This document shows, in pieces, positions 8,276 through 17,279 of a DNA stretch of 64,000 nt (the first letter of the stretch is position 1; the number at the start of each line of letters is the position of its first letter). The translations under genes and the position numbers were made by a program. This DNA comes from Halioxenophilus aromaticivorans (GTDB taxonomy: Bacteria; Pseudomonadota; Gammaproteobacteria; Pseudomonadales; Cellvibrionaceae), in contig NZ_AP031496.1 of assembly GCF_042850945.1 (NCBI RefSeq), forward strand, positions 2,108,001 through 2,172,000. Direction: 5' to 3'. The notes under the pieces were generated by a model, which searched no databases, had not been told where the DNA came from, and worked only from the letters and a program-made list of their open reading frames with translations.

Positions 8276-9572
8276 AACCATGTTAGGTATAGGCCCCAGT
8301 GTTGCCATCGTTGGCGCGGGCCCGGCCGGGGCTACGTTGGCTTGTCTACTGCGGCAACGCGGCCTAGCGGTGTACTTATTTAACGACCCGGTGCGCAGAC
8401 CTTTGCTGGTGGGCGAGTCGCTGGTGTCCGCAGCCACACCCATTTTACGAAAAATTGGCGTTGAGTCGTCGGTGGCTGCGATATCCCATATTAAATTGGG
8501 AGCCGGTTTCCGTCACGCAGACGGTACCCGGGTGGATTTTCGTTTTCCGCATTATAGTGAGCATCGCCCCGGTTACGCCTACAATATCCCGCGGCCGCAA
8601 TTTGATGACATATTATTGCAGCGCGCACGGGCTTTAGGCGCCCATGTGATACAGCATCGCGCTGGTGTGGGGCGTTCTGCCAGCCATCAGCGAGAGATAC
8701 AATTAACCGCCGAGTCGCTGCGCCATGCAGGACTAGCCGAACATGAGCACCCGGACTGGTTAATCGATGCCAGCGGTAGGGCAAGGGTGTTTAGCCGATG
8801 TTTGCAGTTGCCGGCTGATAAAGGTCTGCGTAACGACGTGGCGCACTTTGCGCACTTTCGGCAGTTTGACAGTGAAAGCGCCTTTGCTGGGCAAGTTTTG
8901 CTCACTGCAGCGGAGCATGGTTGGTTCTGGCAAATTCCGCTTCCACAGGGGCTATCTGTGGGCGCGGTTATGAATAAGCAAGCTTGGTCTCGCTACGGCC
9001 GAGCGCCCCAGGAGCAACTCGATAATGCTCTTAATGCTCACCCGCTGTTAGCGCGGGCTGGTGCCCAGCGTGAAGCCATCAGCGATGTGGCCAGTTACGC
9101 GCGATACCAATTGATTTCCCGACAGGCATTTGGGCGAGGTTGGGTGTTACTGGGTGACGCTTTTGGTTTTGTCGACCCAATGTTATCGCCTGGTGTTTAT
9201 ATGGCGTTGGAATCTGCCAATCAATTGGATAAGGTCGTGTTTTCCAGGCAAACCATTAAACCCCAACAGTTGCAGCGCTACTGCGAAAATTTGCGCCAGT
9301 GGCACCGCGCTTGGCAGTCACTCATTGAATATTTTTATAACGGTAAATTACTCACTATGGCTGCGGTTCGGCAAGATATGCTTGCACAGAGCCGCTGGTG
9401 GCAACCCGGCCGTTTAATGGAAAGTTTGGTGAGCAGGGCCTTGGCAGGTATGACCACGGGCTATAAAGTCCAATCTAAAACTTGCAATAAGCTGTTTACT
9501 TATAGTTGTGACCATATATGTAAAAACCTAACCGAGGTGGCCCACCGACAAATCGCCCGTTTGCCGCGATAA
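8259..9572 (+). CDS. FAD-dependent halogenase-like monooxygenase A
   Basis: A 437-residue flavoprotein of the flavin-dependent halogenase / p-hydroxybenzoate hydroxylase-like superfamily. It has the dinucleotide motif GAGPAGATLA (residues 19-28), a VGES element at 51-54, a lysine at position 79 in HIKLGAGF, a W222-F-W-Q-I-P227 block (the halogenase WxWxIP signature) and a second FAD motif GDAFGFVDPMLSPG. The combination fits halogenation or oxidation of the aryl head; xanthomonadins are brominated aryl polyenes. Relatives with WxWxIP exist that do not halogenate, so activity is inferred. The start at 8259 has AGGTGA 9 bases upstream; an ATG at 8280 is possible. It ends the rightward operon. 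Confidence 0.8.
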   Translation: MAGCVKTMLGIGPSVAIVGAGPAGATLACLLRQRGLAVYLFNDPVRRPLLVGESLVSAATPILRKIGVESSVAAISHIKLGAGFRHADGTRVDFRFPHYSEHRPGYAYNIPRPQFDDILLQRARALGAHVIQHRAGVGRSASHQREIQLTAESLRHAGLAEHEHPDWLIDASGRARVFSRCLQLPADKGLRNDVAHFAHFRQFDSESAFAGQVLLTAAEHGWFWQIPLPQGLSVGAVMNKQAWSRYGRAPQEQLDNALNAHPLLARAGAQREAISDVASYARYQLISRQAFGRGWVLLGDAFGFVDPMLSPGVYMALESANQLDKVVFSRQTIKPQQLQRYCENLRQWHRAWQSLIEYFYNGKLLTMAAVRQDMLAQSRWWQPGRLMESLVSRALAGMTTGYKVQSKTCNKLFTYSCDHICKNLTEVAHRQIARLPR

Positions 9573-9595
9573 AATAACGCGAGAATAGGGCATCT

Positions 9596-11785
9596 CTAAT
9601 AGCCGGCATCCGGTGCTAAGCGACTCGGTTTCGGGTGTAATTGAATGGGGGCGTCGAAGTGCCCGAAGTGGAAAGCTAAGCCAAATTGATCTTTGGCTTC
9701 GATGTAATACTCCAAAACGGTGTCTGAGTCGGTTTGGCTGGGAAGCTGAGCCCGATACAGCCCTTTGTCACCAGCTGACATGGTAACGGACTCGTATTTC
9801 AAATCCCCAAGAGCTCTAAAATACACCTGCGCCTGCTGGGCGTGATGTATACGAGCTGTGACTTCTACTGCGCCGTCATCCGGCAGGTTCGGAGTGTGTT
9901 CTATCACCGGTGTTATATTGGGTTGCACCGCTATGGCAAAGGGTTGATTCCAAGGTTGAACCGAGGGTAGAGACGCGGTGTTCTCACCGTCTGTTGTGGT
10001 GATGTAATACTCAACACCGGGCGCTTTGACGGATTCCTTTGGGATATACGCAATAAATTCCGCCACTGACAATTGCTGCATGGCGATGGTTTGGTATGGA
10101 GCGCCTAGTGTTCTGTAAACCAAATTGGCGCTACTCACATAGGGGCTTACGTTATCGTTTATATTGACGCTGATGGCAATGTCAAGGTCTTCTGCATGGC
10201 TGCTGTGGTGAGCATCGCTGGTTGATCTGCTCAATTGAATGGTGGGTTTCGATTGCGGCGTGTATTTGGCATTTGCCGTAGTAATTTTATTGCCACACTT
10301 GACGTTAACCCTAACTTGTCGCTCTTGCTGCAAGCTTTTGCTCTGCTTTGGTAAATATTTTAAGCGATAGGTGTTAGTGGCGTCGCGCAGTAATTGTTGC
10401 GTAATTGGTGTGAGCGGATCCAGTAGATTAAGCAATTGCGAAGGTCTTTCTATCAGTGGTTCAAAGTCCGAAAAAAGATCCGCGTAGGTGACGGCAAAAA
10501 GCTTACCGTTAATTTCGTCCACCGCCTGCCGCGCAGAACGCGCCGTGGTGTTGCCTTGGCCCGCGAATTCATCGGTGATGACAATAAAAATAGGTTGCGA
10601 GCCAATGCGAAATGAAAACGCTTGGGCGGTGGAGGCAATGGCCTCGTAGGTGGGCTCGAAGGAGTTGTTGGATAGGATGTCAGGCAATATCTGATTAACA
10701 AAAAAGATACCATCGGTGGTGAGTGCGCCAGTATTTTCAATTCTAATGGAGCTGCCGTTGTCTGGCTCGCCGTAGCGCACTAAACCAAGGGCGAAGTCTA
10801 ATTCAGTGTTTTTAAGTTCATCGATAAACGCCGCGATATGATGTTCTACTAAAGCTTGCTCCTCACGCATACTGCCGCTGTTATCGTAGACGAAAACGAT
10901 ATCCACCAAGCCAGTTTGCGGCCTGGCCTGGGGTGCCTCTACCGCCGCAACGGTTTGTTTTACACCGTCTTCGGTGACTTCAAAGTTAGCCTCGCGTAAC
11001 CTCGGTTCACAGCTACCGTAGGCCGGTTCCACGACTATGTCTGCATAGACGTAGGGCAGGTGGCTGCCGTTAACGTTGCGCACGCGAGCGTTGAAATTTT
11101 GTTGTGCTTCACGGGTAATGGTTAGGCTATCGATGTACCAGCCAGCGTAATGGTGCTCAGCATCGGTTCTCAGACGGAATCTCAACATCAACGCTTGGCC
11201 GGCGAATTCATCCAGCATGAAGCGCGATTCAACCCAACGGTTGAGCGTGGTGCCCGTGCGTGTTGAAATCACTCTATCCCAATGCACGCCGCCGTCCGTA
11301 CTCAGTTCAACAAAGCCATAATCTTGGTAACTTTCCAGTTGGTAGCTTTCCTGAATGGATAATACCAAGTGCTCACCGGATGTGAGCTCGGGTAAATTGA
11401 CCAAAGGCGCAGTGAGCTTGTCGTCCGTCCATTGGTGGTATGGCCCACTGAGGTTGGTGGCCGCTACGCGGGTACCCGAATGCGCGGTAGGCTGGTTTGT
11501 CACAACATCGCCCACCTGCCATAGGCCGGATTTCTTCCAGTCGGTCAGTGGCTGCTCGAAATCTTCGTGTAGTAAGGTTTCCAGCAGTTGTGTGGCTTTA
11601 GGAGGCCGCGGCGAATGCACCGCTGGGCTTACCAATAAATGTCCTTTAATGAAGGTCGATGGGTCGTGGATATCGGAGTCATTATTTGCCGAGGCGGCAG
11701 TGCTGAGTAAAAGCAGGAGTAGGCAGCGACATGAATTGCGGGTTTTGTTTATGGTGCTGGTCCTCAGCGTGTTTGGAGTTTCCAT
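9596..11785 (-). CDS. Secreted von Willebrand factor A domain protein
   Basis: A 729-residue exported protein with a signal peptide (Leu-rich core about residues 21-28, cleavage near ASA-N). Residues about 75-230 look like an extracellular jelly-roll/MAM-like module ending in GWYIDSLTI. A von Willebrand A domain follows, with the metal-site motif D301-N-S-G-S305 and VITDEFAG downstream. The C-terminal 200 residues look like two beta-sandwich repeats (VEYYITTTDG, LEYYIEAKDQFG). Such proteins usually act as surface adhesion or matrix factors; no precise role can be read. It lies between the two arms of the pigment cluster, convergent with the left operon's last gene with only 23 bases between stops, and is not a usual cluster member. 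Confidence 0.85.
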   Translation of the reverse strand: METPNTLRTSTINKTRNSCRCLLLLLLSTAASANNDSDIHDPSTFIKGHLLVSPAVHSPRPPKATQLLETLLHEDFEQPLTDWKKSGLWQVGDVVTNQPTAHSGTRVAATNLSGPYHQWTDDKLTAPLVNLPELTSGEHLVLSIQESYQLESYQDYGFVELSTDGGVHWDRVISTRTGTTLNRWVESRFMLDEFAGQALMLRFRLRTDAEHHYAGWYIDSLTITREAQQNFNARVRNVNGSHLPYVYADIVVEPAYGSCEPRLREANFEVTEDGVKQTVAAVEAPQARPQTGLVDIVFVYDNSGSMREEQALVEHHIAAFIDELKNTELDFALGLVRYGEPDNGSSIRIENTGALTTDGIFFVNQILPDILSNNSFEPTYEAIASTAQAFSFRIGSQPIFIVITDEFAGQGNTTARSARQAVDEINGKLFAVTYADLFSDFEPLIERPSQLLNLLDPLTPITQQLLRDATNTYRLKYLPKQSKSLQQERQVRVNVKCGNKITTANAKYTPQSKPTIQLSRSTSDAHHSSHAEDLDIAISVNINDNVSPYVSSANLVYRTLGAPYQTIAMQQLSVAEFIAYIPKESVKAPGVEYYITTTDGENTASLPSVQPWNQPFAIAVQPNITPVIEHTPNLPDDGAVEVTARIHHAQQAQVYFRALGDLKYESVTMSAGDKGLYRAQLPSQTDSDTVLEYYIEAKDQFGLAFHFGHFDAPIQLHPKPSRLAPDAGY

Positions 11786-12401
11786 TGCAATATTGATCCA
11801 GCTAGCAAAACGAGTGTGACGGCTTTGCCCTGAAGAGGTACTGCCTTCGTTGGTGTACCTTATAGTAACCTAGCAACGGCGAAAGAACACGGCGGAATTC
11901 GCTAGTTTTTAGTTTGCGACTCCAACTGTTCAGCGCGTGCGCGTTGTTTTAATCCGTAGGCCCTTAAGCTTTTCTAACAGAACTTTACGTAGGCTTATCA
12001 CTTTGGCAAAAATGACGGCCAAGCCAATTATTCTTTAGTTCTTTAATTAACTGGTTGGTTAAAAAACTGCAAAAGTTGGCAGTGTGGTTTGGCGATAAAA
12101 GGCTAGTTAAACTGTCTCGTTAATCAGGTTTGATTAATTATTGATCAATATTTGAAAGATCTTAAGATTAGAAGGGTAAAGCAAAGCTTAGAGTGTTTTT
12201 TCATAAAACTTTTTACATTAACTTTCCTTCAAAATCTGTATACTGCAGCACAAAAGTGAAGTTCTCCTTTTTCCGTTGTTTTGGTAATAGATGAGCCTAA
12301 CTTTCTACCTATTAATGGACTAAAAACGACTGCTTACCTGGTATCGGCTTCGGCTTATAACACCAACGTAGGATCAGTTTGAATTTAAGGGATTTCAAGT
12401 A
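11786..12401. other. AT-rich divergent intergenic region
   Basis: About 600 bases between the leftward VWA gene and the rightward FG-GAP region hold no convincing gene. The stretch is AT-rich, and a TATACT hexamer near 12239 could serve as a -10 element for rightward transcription, but no well-spaced -35 was found. Both flanking secreted-protein genes must be transcribed outward from here or from just downstream. Confidence 0.5.
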
Positions 12402-12743
12402 ATGAGCACCCACCCCACAGGCGCACGTTGTGCCAAAAAACTACGCAATCACGAAGATACAATTCCAGCGACATTAGCGCTAGAATCGGTGCGCCCTAGT
12501 GGCTGCACAATTAAAAAAAATAAAACTTTAAATTGTTCTAAAAAATTAAGAAAAACCAAAGGCCTAGTTGTAAATAAAATTCAGGGCTGGCAAAAGTGTT
12601 TTTTTCACAGTCTAGGAAAATTCAATCCATCTTGGGTGGGCCCGAAGGCGCACGCGTGCGCTGGCTATGCGCCTAGCGAATTGAAAATAATAGAGAATTT
12701 CAACAACACATCAAACCGTTTTATAAAGGCAAAATATAAATGA
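12402..12743 (+). CDS. Small hypothetical reading frame ahead of the FG-GAP gene
   Basis: A 113-residue Lys/Asn-rich frame that starts at ATG with AAGGGA about 9 bases upstream and stops in an ATGA overlap with the next gene, an arrangement typical of coupled genes. No family, signal peptide or membrane segment is recognised. The DNA is AT-rich and contains a 14-bp palindrome (GCGCACGCGTGCGC, 12648-12661), so it may equally be untranslated leader. Treated as doubtful. Confidence 0.3.
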   Translation: MSTHPTGARCAKKLRNHEDTIPATLALESVRPSGCTIKKNKTLNCSKKLRKTKGLVVNKIQGWQKCFFHSLGKFNPSWVGPKAHACAGYAPSELKIIENFNNTSNRFIKAKYK

Positions 12744-15478
12744 AACCGATCAAACAAACCGGTGTTCGGCGATCCTTTATGCGTAAAACTGCTTTGGCAA
12801 TTGCTTGCGCTGCTCCCGTGGGTGCGGTTAACGCCATTACTTTTGAGCAACAAACAGATACACCGTTTGCGGAAGCTGAAGCTTGGGGTTCTTCTTGGGG
12901 GGACATCAATGGTGATGGCTGCCCAGATTTATTCGTTAATCACCATCGTCACGAGGCTGGACTTTACAAAAATAATTGCGACGGGACCTTTAAGGACATA
13001 TCTGTAAAGGCAGACGTCGACGCTGCTTGGCGTAAAGACAATAAATTCTCGGATCACCACGGCGTTACTTTTTCGGATATCGACAGCGATGGTGACCAGG
13101 ACATATTTATCACCACAGGTGCACGCTGGGATTCCGCGTTACTCATGAACGAGGATGGGCTGCTACGTGATCGCACCCACGAAAAAGGTGTTGACGAAGA
13201 TAGAGAAGGCAGAATGCCTACTTGGTTCGATTGGGATAATAATCGCTTACTGGATATGATTCTGCATAGCCGAACCCGTACTTGGACTTGGCAACAAAGT
13301 GAGCGGGACAATACTTTTTGGGATAGCAACCAACAGACTGGCTTGAACGAGCATAAAACTACTAACTATGCCCACCTAATCGATCTGGACAACCAGCTGC
13401 CCCTGGAGGTCGTTTCGGCTCCTGAGGGACAGTTCCCGGTTTTTGCGCTAGAGACCTCAACGATTCCTTTTTCTAAATTCACCAACAATATTCCTAAAGT
13501 CCCCTTAGTGGTTGATTCAACCGTTGGCGACTTCGATGGTGATCTTTTAAACGATGTTGTTTTGATTAAAGGTCGTTTGCGTCGAGTCCAAACTAAACAG
13601 TTTGGTAACAAGACGGTAGAAACCTGGTTTACAGCGGCTCCTGGCACCGCCGACAAGACTGTTAAGTTCAAATCGCCTAACGGCAACTTGCGTGTGGATA
13701 TGTACAGTTTTCACGATTTGCCGCGTTATCATATCGGTGCGGACGGCTACCATCCTGCGGCAAATACCCAGAAAAATTCTACTACCTATCAGTTCAATTT
13801 AAATGCTGCTGACTCCATAAACCACGGAATCAAGCCCCATAGCCCTACGGCCGGCTCGGACGCTGGGGTTTATATCGGCTATGATCCCGATGAGGGCATC
13901 TGGCAGTTCAGCATGGCCAATGGCGGCCGGTACAGTACTTCCTATTTTGTTGTAAACAGTTCAGAAGCCATCTCGGATTTGACTATTAACGGGGTTGCTG
14001 GAACAGACCGACCACAGTCGCCGGTAATGTTGCGTAACACGGGGGCAGGTTTTACCGGTAACAGTAAGCCTTTGGCGGTGAAAAGCGATGTTGGCGATCT
14101 TTCCGATGCGGTTAGTTGTAACGGCGTCGCATCGGGGGACTTCGATAATGATATGGACATCGATATCTATGCCGCCTGTTCTGGCGGTGTAGAGAACCTA
14201 CCGAATGTGCTCTACGAAAATGATGGTACCGGTTCGTTTACAGCTGTTCCACTGGCCGGTGGTGCCGAGGGGCCTGTCGGATCACATGTTACCGATGGCC
14301 ACAGTATCGCTGATAACGTAACGGTGGCCGACTATGATGGTGACGGCAAGTTGGATTTGTTTGTCACAAACGGCGTACAGCTGTTTCCGGTTCGCTTCGA
14401 ATCTGAGGATCAGCTCTACAAAAACACCACCGATAATCAAAACAATTGGATCGAATTGGACTTGGTCGGAACATTGTCGAATCGCGATGGTGTTGGCGCT
14501 AAGGTATTCGCCACTGCCAATGGTGTATCTCAGCTGCGCGAACAGAACGGCGGCTATCACCGTTGGTCGCAAAATCATCAGAGAATTCACTTTGGCCTTG
14601 CCGAAAATACCCAGGTGGATATTCGCGTAGAGTGGCCCAGTGGCGCCGTTGATTATTTTGAAGACGTGAGCGCCGGCAGCTTGTATCAAGTAGAAGAGGC
14701 TGGTGAAATTACCGCCATGGAGCAAGGCCCTGTAGCGCCGGATCCAGGTGAGGACACGACTCCACCGGTAGATCCCAATCCGCCGGTGGACCCCAATCCG
14801 CCGGTGGACCCCAATCCGCCAGTAGATCCCAATCCGCCGGTAGACCCCAATCCTCCAGTGGATCCTAATCCACCGGTGGAGGAAGATGCCGTAACTATCA
14901 GAGATACTATTTATTTCCCGGCGACCAATCGCCTATGGGTGCAAGCTTTCTCTGATTTAGAGCCTTTATCCAGTGCTACATTAACTGCTACAGCGGTTAT
15001 CAACGGGGTTACTGTTGAGTTAGGCACACTCAATTGGCACGATAGAAACCAGGCTTACCAATTCAGCTTTAGGCCAATCGCCGGCGAGCCCGAGTGTATT
15101 ACGGTAACCAGCGATAACGGCGGTACAGATTCCGCTACCTTGTCCGGTGAGCCATGCACGGATGATGGTGGTGGCGATAACGGCGGTGGTGGCCCTATCG
15201 TTGCTGACCACTTCGCCAACGTAGAGAAAGCTATTTACTTCCTTTCTACTGGTAAGTTGTGGGTGCGAGCAGGTTCTACTGCCCCCGCAGGCACAGACTC
15301 CATTGACGTTGTGATGGAAACCAACCAAGTAGAAACATCTCTAGGTAACTTGAATTGGATTGCTGGCAAAGGGTTCTACCAAAAGAACTTCAAAGGTATT
15401 AGCCAAGCGCCCGCTACGGTGACCATTACCAATATGAGTGGTGTTCAGGATACCGTTTCGGTAACTGTGCAAAATTAG
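12740..15478 (+). CDS. Secreted FG-GAP/VCBS-repeat protein with ASPIC/UnbV domain and duplicated C-terminal domain
   Basis: A 912-residue exported protein with a signal peptide over about residues 1-32. Calcium-binding FG-GAP/VCBS repeats follow, with motifs such as GDINGDGCPDLFV, FSDIDSDGDQDIFI, DFDNDMDIDIYA and DYDGDGKLDLFV, consistent with a beta-propeller. An ASPIC/UnbV module (RIHFGLAENTQVDIRVEWPSG) comes next, then six PVDPNP repeats as a linker, and two similar C-terminal domains of about 85 residues (both with IYF...LWV...G.LNW) split by a Gly/Asp linker. CRTAC1-like proteins of this design are generally extracellular or surface proteins of unknown binding target. It sits in the middle of the pigment cluster, divergent from the VWA gene, and ends at a strong terminator. 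Confidence 0.88.
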   Translation: MKPIKQTGVRRSFMRKTALAIACAAPVGAVNAITFEQQTDTPFAEAEAWGSSWGDINGDGCPDLFVNHHRHEAGLYKNNCDGTFKDISVKADVDAAWRKDNKFSDHHGVTFSDIDSDGDQDIFITTGARWDSALLMNEDGLLRDRTHEKGVDEDREGRMPTWFDWDNNRLLDMILHSRTRTWTWQQSERDNTFWDSNQQTGLNEHKTTNYAHLIDLDNQLPLEVVSAPEGQFPVFALETSTIPFSKFTNNIPKVPLVVDSTVGDFDGDLLNDVVLIKGRLRRVQTKQFGNKTVETWFTAAPGTADKTVKFKSPNGNLRVDMYSFHDLPRYHIGADGYHPAANTQKNSTTYQFNLNAADSINHGIKPHSPTAGSDAGVYIGYDPDEGIWQFSMANGGRYSTSYFVVNSSEAISDLTINGVAGTDRPQSPVMLRNTGAGFTGNSKPLAVKSDVGDLSDAVSCNGVASGDFDNDMDIDIYAACSGGVENLPNVLYENDGTGSFTAVPLAGGAEGPVGSHVTDGHSIADNVTVADYDGDGKLDLFVTNGVQLFPVRFESEDQLYKNTTDNQNNWIELDLVGTLSNRDGVGAKVFATANGVSQLREQNGGYHRWSQNHQRIHFGLAENTQVDIRVEWPSGAVDYFEDVSAGSLYQVEEAGEITAMEQGPVAPDPGEDTTPPVDPNPPVDPNPPVDPNPPVDPNPPVDPNPPVDPNPPVEEDAVTIRDTIYFPATNRLWVQAFSDLEPLSSATLTATAVINGVTVELGTLNWHDRNQAYQFSFRPIAGEPECITVTSDNGGTDSATLSGEPCTDDGGGDNGGGGPIVADHFANVEKAIYFLSTGKLWVRAGSTAPAGTDSIDVVMETNQVETSLGNLNWIAGKGFYQKNFKGISQAPATVTITNMSGVQDTVSVTVQN
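14765..14872 (+). repeat. Six 18-bp tandem repeats encoding a Pro-rich linker
   Basis: Six consecutive 18-base units each encode PVDPNP; the units differ at wobble positions, so the repeat has been kept at protein level. It forms a stiff linker between the ASPIC module and the duplicated C-terminal domains of the FG-GAP protein. Confidence 0.93.
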
Positions 15479-15500
15479 AGTTTTAATATTGCTTGATCTA

Positions 15501-15532
15501 ACCCTCCCACGGAAACGTGCGGAGGGTTTTTT
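15501..15532 (+). terminator. Rho-independent terminator of the FG-GAP gene
   Basis: The arms ACCCTCC-CACG and CGTG-c-GGAGGGT close over a GAAA loop and are followed by TTTTTT. It lies 23 bases after the FG-GAP stop and before the convergent end of the second pigment operon. Confidence 0.9.
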
Positions 15533-15589
15533 CATGGATTAACTTTATGGAGCCCCAAGTTAAAGGCTCCGAATGTGAGTTATTAGACT

Positions 15590-16831
15590 CTAGAAACGAC
15601 GAACGATCAGCGATGTATTGATGCCGCCAAAAGCGAAATTATTGCTCATGATCGTATCAGTTTCGATGGCTCGGCACTCTCCGGCGATATAGTCTAGGGG
15701 GGCGCATGCTGGGTCGAGGTTATCTAGGTTGAGCGTTGGGTTAAACCAGCCTTCGTTCATCATCATAATGGCCGACCAAAGCTCGAAGGATGCACAGCCA
15801 CCCAAGCTGTGGCCGGTATAGCTTTTCATGGAGCTAATGGGCTTTTTGCCCAGCACATTGTATGTGGCGTGGCTCTCGGCAACATCGCCTCCGGCGGTGG
15901 CCGTTGCGTGTGCGGAGACATAGCCAATTTCATCGGCGTCTATGCCTGCATCTTCCAAACTTAACTGCATCACCTTTTCCATGGTGGGCTGTTGAGGCCT
16001 AACCAGGTGGACTCCATCAGAGTTGGTCGCGTAGCCGATTACTTCTGCCAAAATGGGCGCGCCACGGGCCTGGGCGTGTTCGAGGGATTCTACAATAAGC
16101 GTGGTTGCGCCTTCGCCTAAAGCCAGACCGTCGCGGTCGATGTCAAAAGGTCTTGGGGCTTTATGGGGGGTAGCGTTAAAGTTGCGGGTAGCCGCTAGGA
16201 TAGTGTCGAACACCGCTGCCTGGGCTGAGCATAATTCCTCGGCGCCGCCGGCAATCATCACATCTTGTTGGCCATGGGCGATGGCTTCATAGGCAAAGCC
16301 GATGCCCTGGCTGCCTGCGGTGCAAGCGCTGGTGGTGGTGTAAATTCGACCCTGGGTGCCAAAGGTAACGCCGATGTTGGCCGCTGCGGTGTGGCTCATC
16401 ATCCGAGTATAGGTAGTGGTATTGATCATCCCCAAGGTGTGTTCTTTTAGCAAGCTGAAAAACTCCAGTGCTGCGGCGGTGCTGCCGGTGGCCGAACCAT
16501 AGGCAACCCCTGTGCGGCCATTGGTGATGACGGGGTGGTCGGTGAGCCCTGCGTTTGCCAGTGCTTGTTCGGTGGCCACCACAGCCATTTGTGCGACCCG
16601 CCCAAGCGCTCGGCGCTCTCGCGCTTTGTAGTGCTTGGGCAGCGTAAAGTCGTCCACCGGTGCTGCCACCCGTGTGACCAAGTCTTGGTATTTATCCCAC
16701 TCTTCCATATAACGCATGGCACTGGTTTTATTTTGCAGCGCTGTTTTTACCGAAGCCCAGTCGTTGCCAAGTGCAGAAATGGTACTCGCGCCGGTGATTA
16801 CAACGCGCTTTTTATGATTATGGTGGGGCAT
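15590..16831 (-). CDS. Beta-ketoacyl-ACP synthase, FabF-type (ApeR-like)
   Basis: A 413-residue condensing enzyme with the full Cys-His-His set: C170 in TTTSACTAGSQ, H308 in SAHATATAGGD and H341 in YTGHSLGG. It would extend the aryl-polyene chain by decarboxylative condensation with malonyl-ACP, or serve initiation. The start at 16831 gives MPHHNHKKRVVITG, overlapping the upstream dehydratase stop by TGATG; a longer frame from 16882 would run into that gene. It is the last gene of the nine-gene leftward operon. A second synthase plus its chain-length factor lie at the other end. Confidence 0.93.
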   Translation of the reverse strand: MPHHNHKKRVVITGASTISALGNDWASVKTALQNKTSAMRYMEEWDKYQDLVTRVAAPVDDFTLPKHYKARERRALGRVAQMAVVATEQALANAGLTDHPVITNGRTGVAYGSATGSTAAALEFFSLLKEHTLGMINTTTYTRMMSHTAAANIGVTFGTQGRIYTTTSACTAGSQGIGFAYEAIAHGQQDVMIAGGAEELCSAQAAVFDTILAATRNFNATPHKAPRPFDIDRDGLALGEGATTLIVESLEHAQARGAPILAEVIGYATNSDGVHLVRPQQPTMEKVMQLSLEDAGIDADEIGYVSAHATATAGGDVAESHATYNVLGKKPISSMKSYTGHSLGGCASFELWSAIMMMNEGWFNPTLNLDNLDPACAPLDYIAGECRAIETDTIMSNNFAFGGINTSLIVRRF

Positions 16832-17277
16832 CAAGCTTGCTCCGTTAGTGGTTTTTTCATCACCGACAAGGTGCCCTGGCACAGTACCGCCTGGCTGTCC
16901 TCATCGGAGATTGTGCAATTAAAATTCGCCAGCTGGTTACCAACCACGGTGCCGGCAACCGCGTGGACTATAAGTTGCTGGCCAGGGCGAAAAAAGTCGA
17001 CGGTTTGTGTGTAGAGTCTGCTGCCGAGTAAAAAACCGATTTGCGGTTCCTCTTTGCCTTGTTGCAAGGAAAGGCCGGCAATTAACGCGGCGGTTTGCCC
17101 CATGTATTCCAAGCCGATGCACGCGGCAACGCCGTGCGGCGCAATAAAAAATGCACAAGTGGGCTCGATAGTGACTCTTGCCTTGGACTCGGAATCGGTC
17201 ACAGAGATGATGTCGTTAAGCAATAGCATATCGTCTCTGTGTGGCAAAAACTGTTCGGGTAATAGCGGTTGCGACAT
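16831..17277 (-). CDS. Hotdog 3-hydroxyacyl-ACP dehydratase (ApeP-like)
   Basis: A 148-residue FabA/FabZ-type hotdog protein. FLPHRDDMLLLNDI at the N-terminus and IGLEYMGQTAALIAGL in the central helix match the dehydratase of aryl-polyene clusters (ApeP). It would remove water from 3-hydroxyacyl intermediates to build the conjugated double bonds. It begins 2 bases after the acyltransferase stop and overlaps the ketosynthase start. A second, different dehydratase is at 19021-19404, and the cluster normally has both. Confidence 0.9.
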   Translation of the reverse strand: MSQPLLPEQFLPHRDDMLLLNDIISVTDSESKARVTIEPTCAFFIAPHGVAACIGLEYMGQTAALIAGLSLQQGKEEPQIGFLLGSRLYTQTVDFFRPGQQLIVHAVAGTVVGNQLANFNCTISDEDSQAVLCQGTLSVMKKPLTEQA

Positions 17278-17279
17278 AA

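Noticed and set aside
14765..14872. Regular 18-bp repeats as a CRISPR-like array
   Set aside because: There are no spacers and the repeats are in-frame codons of a Pro-rich linker.
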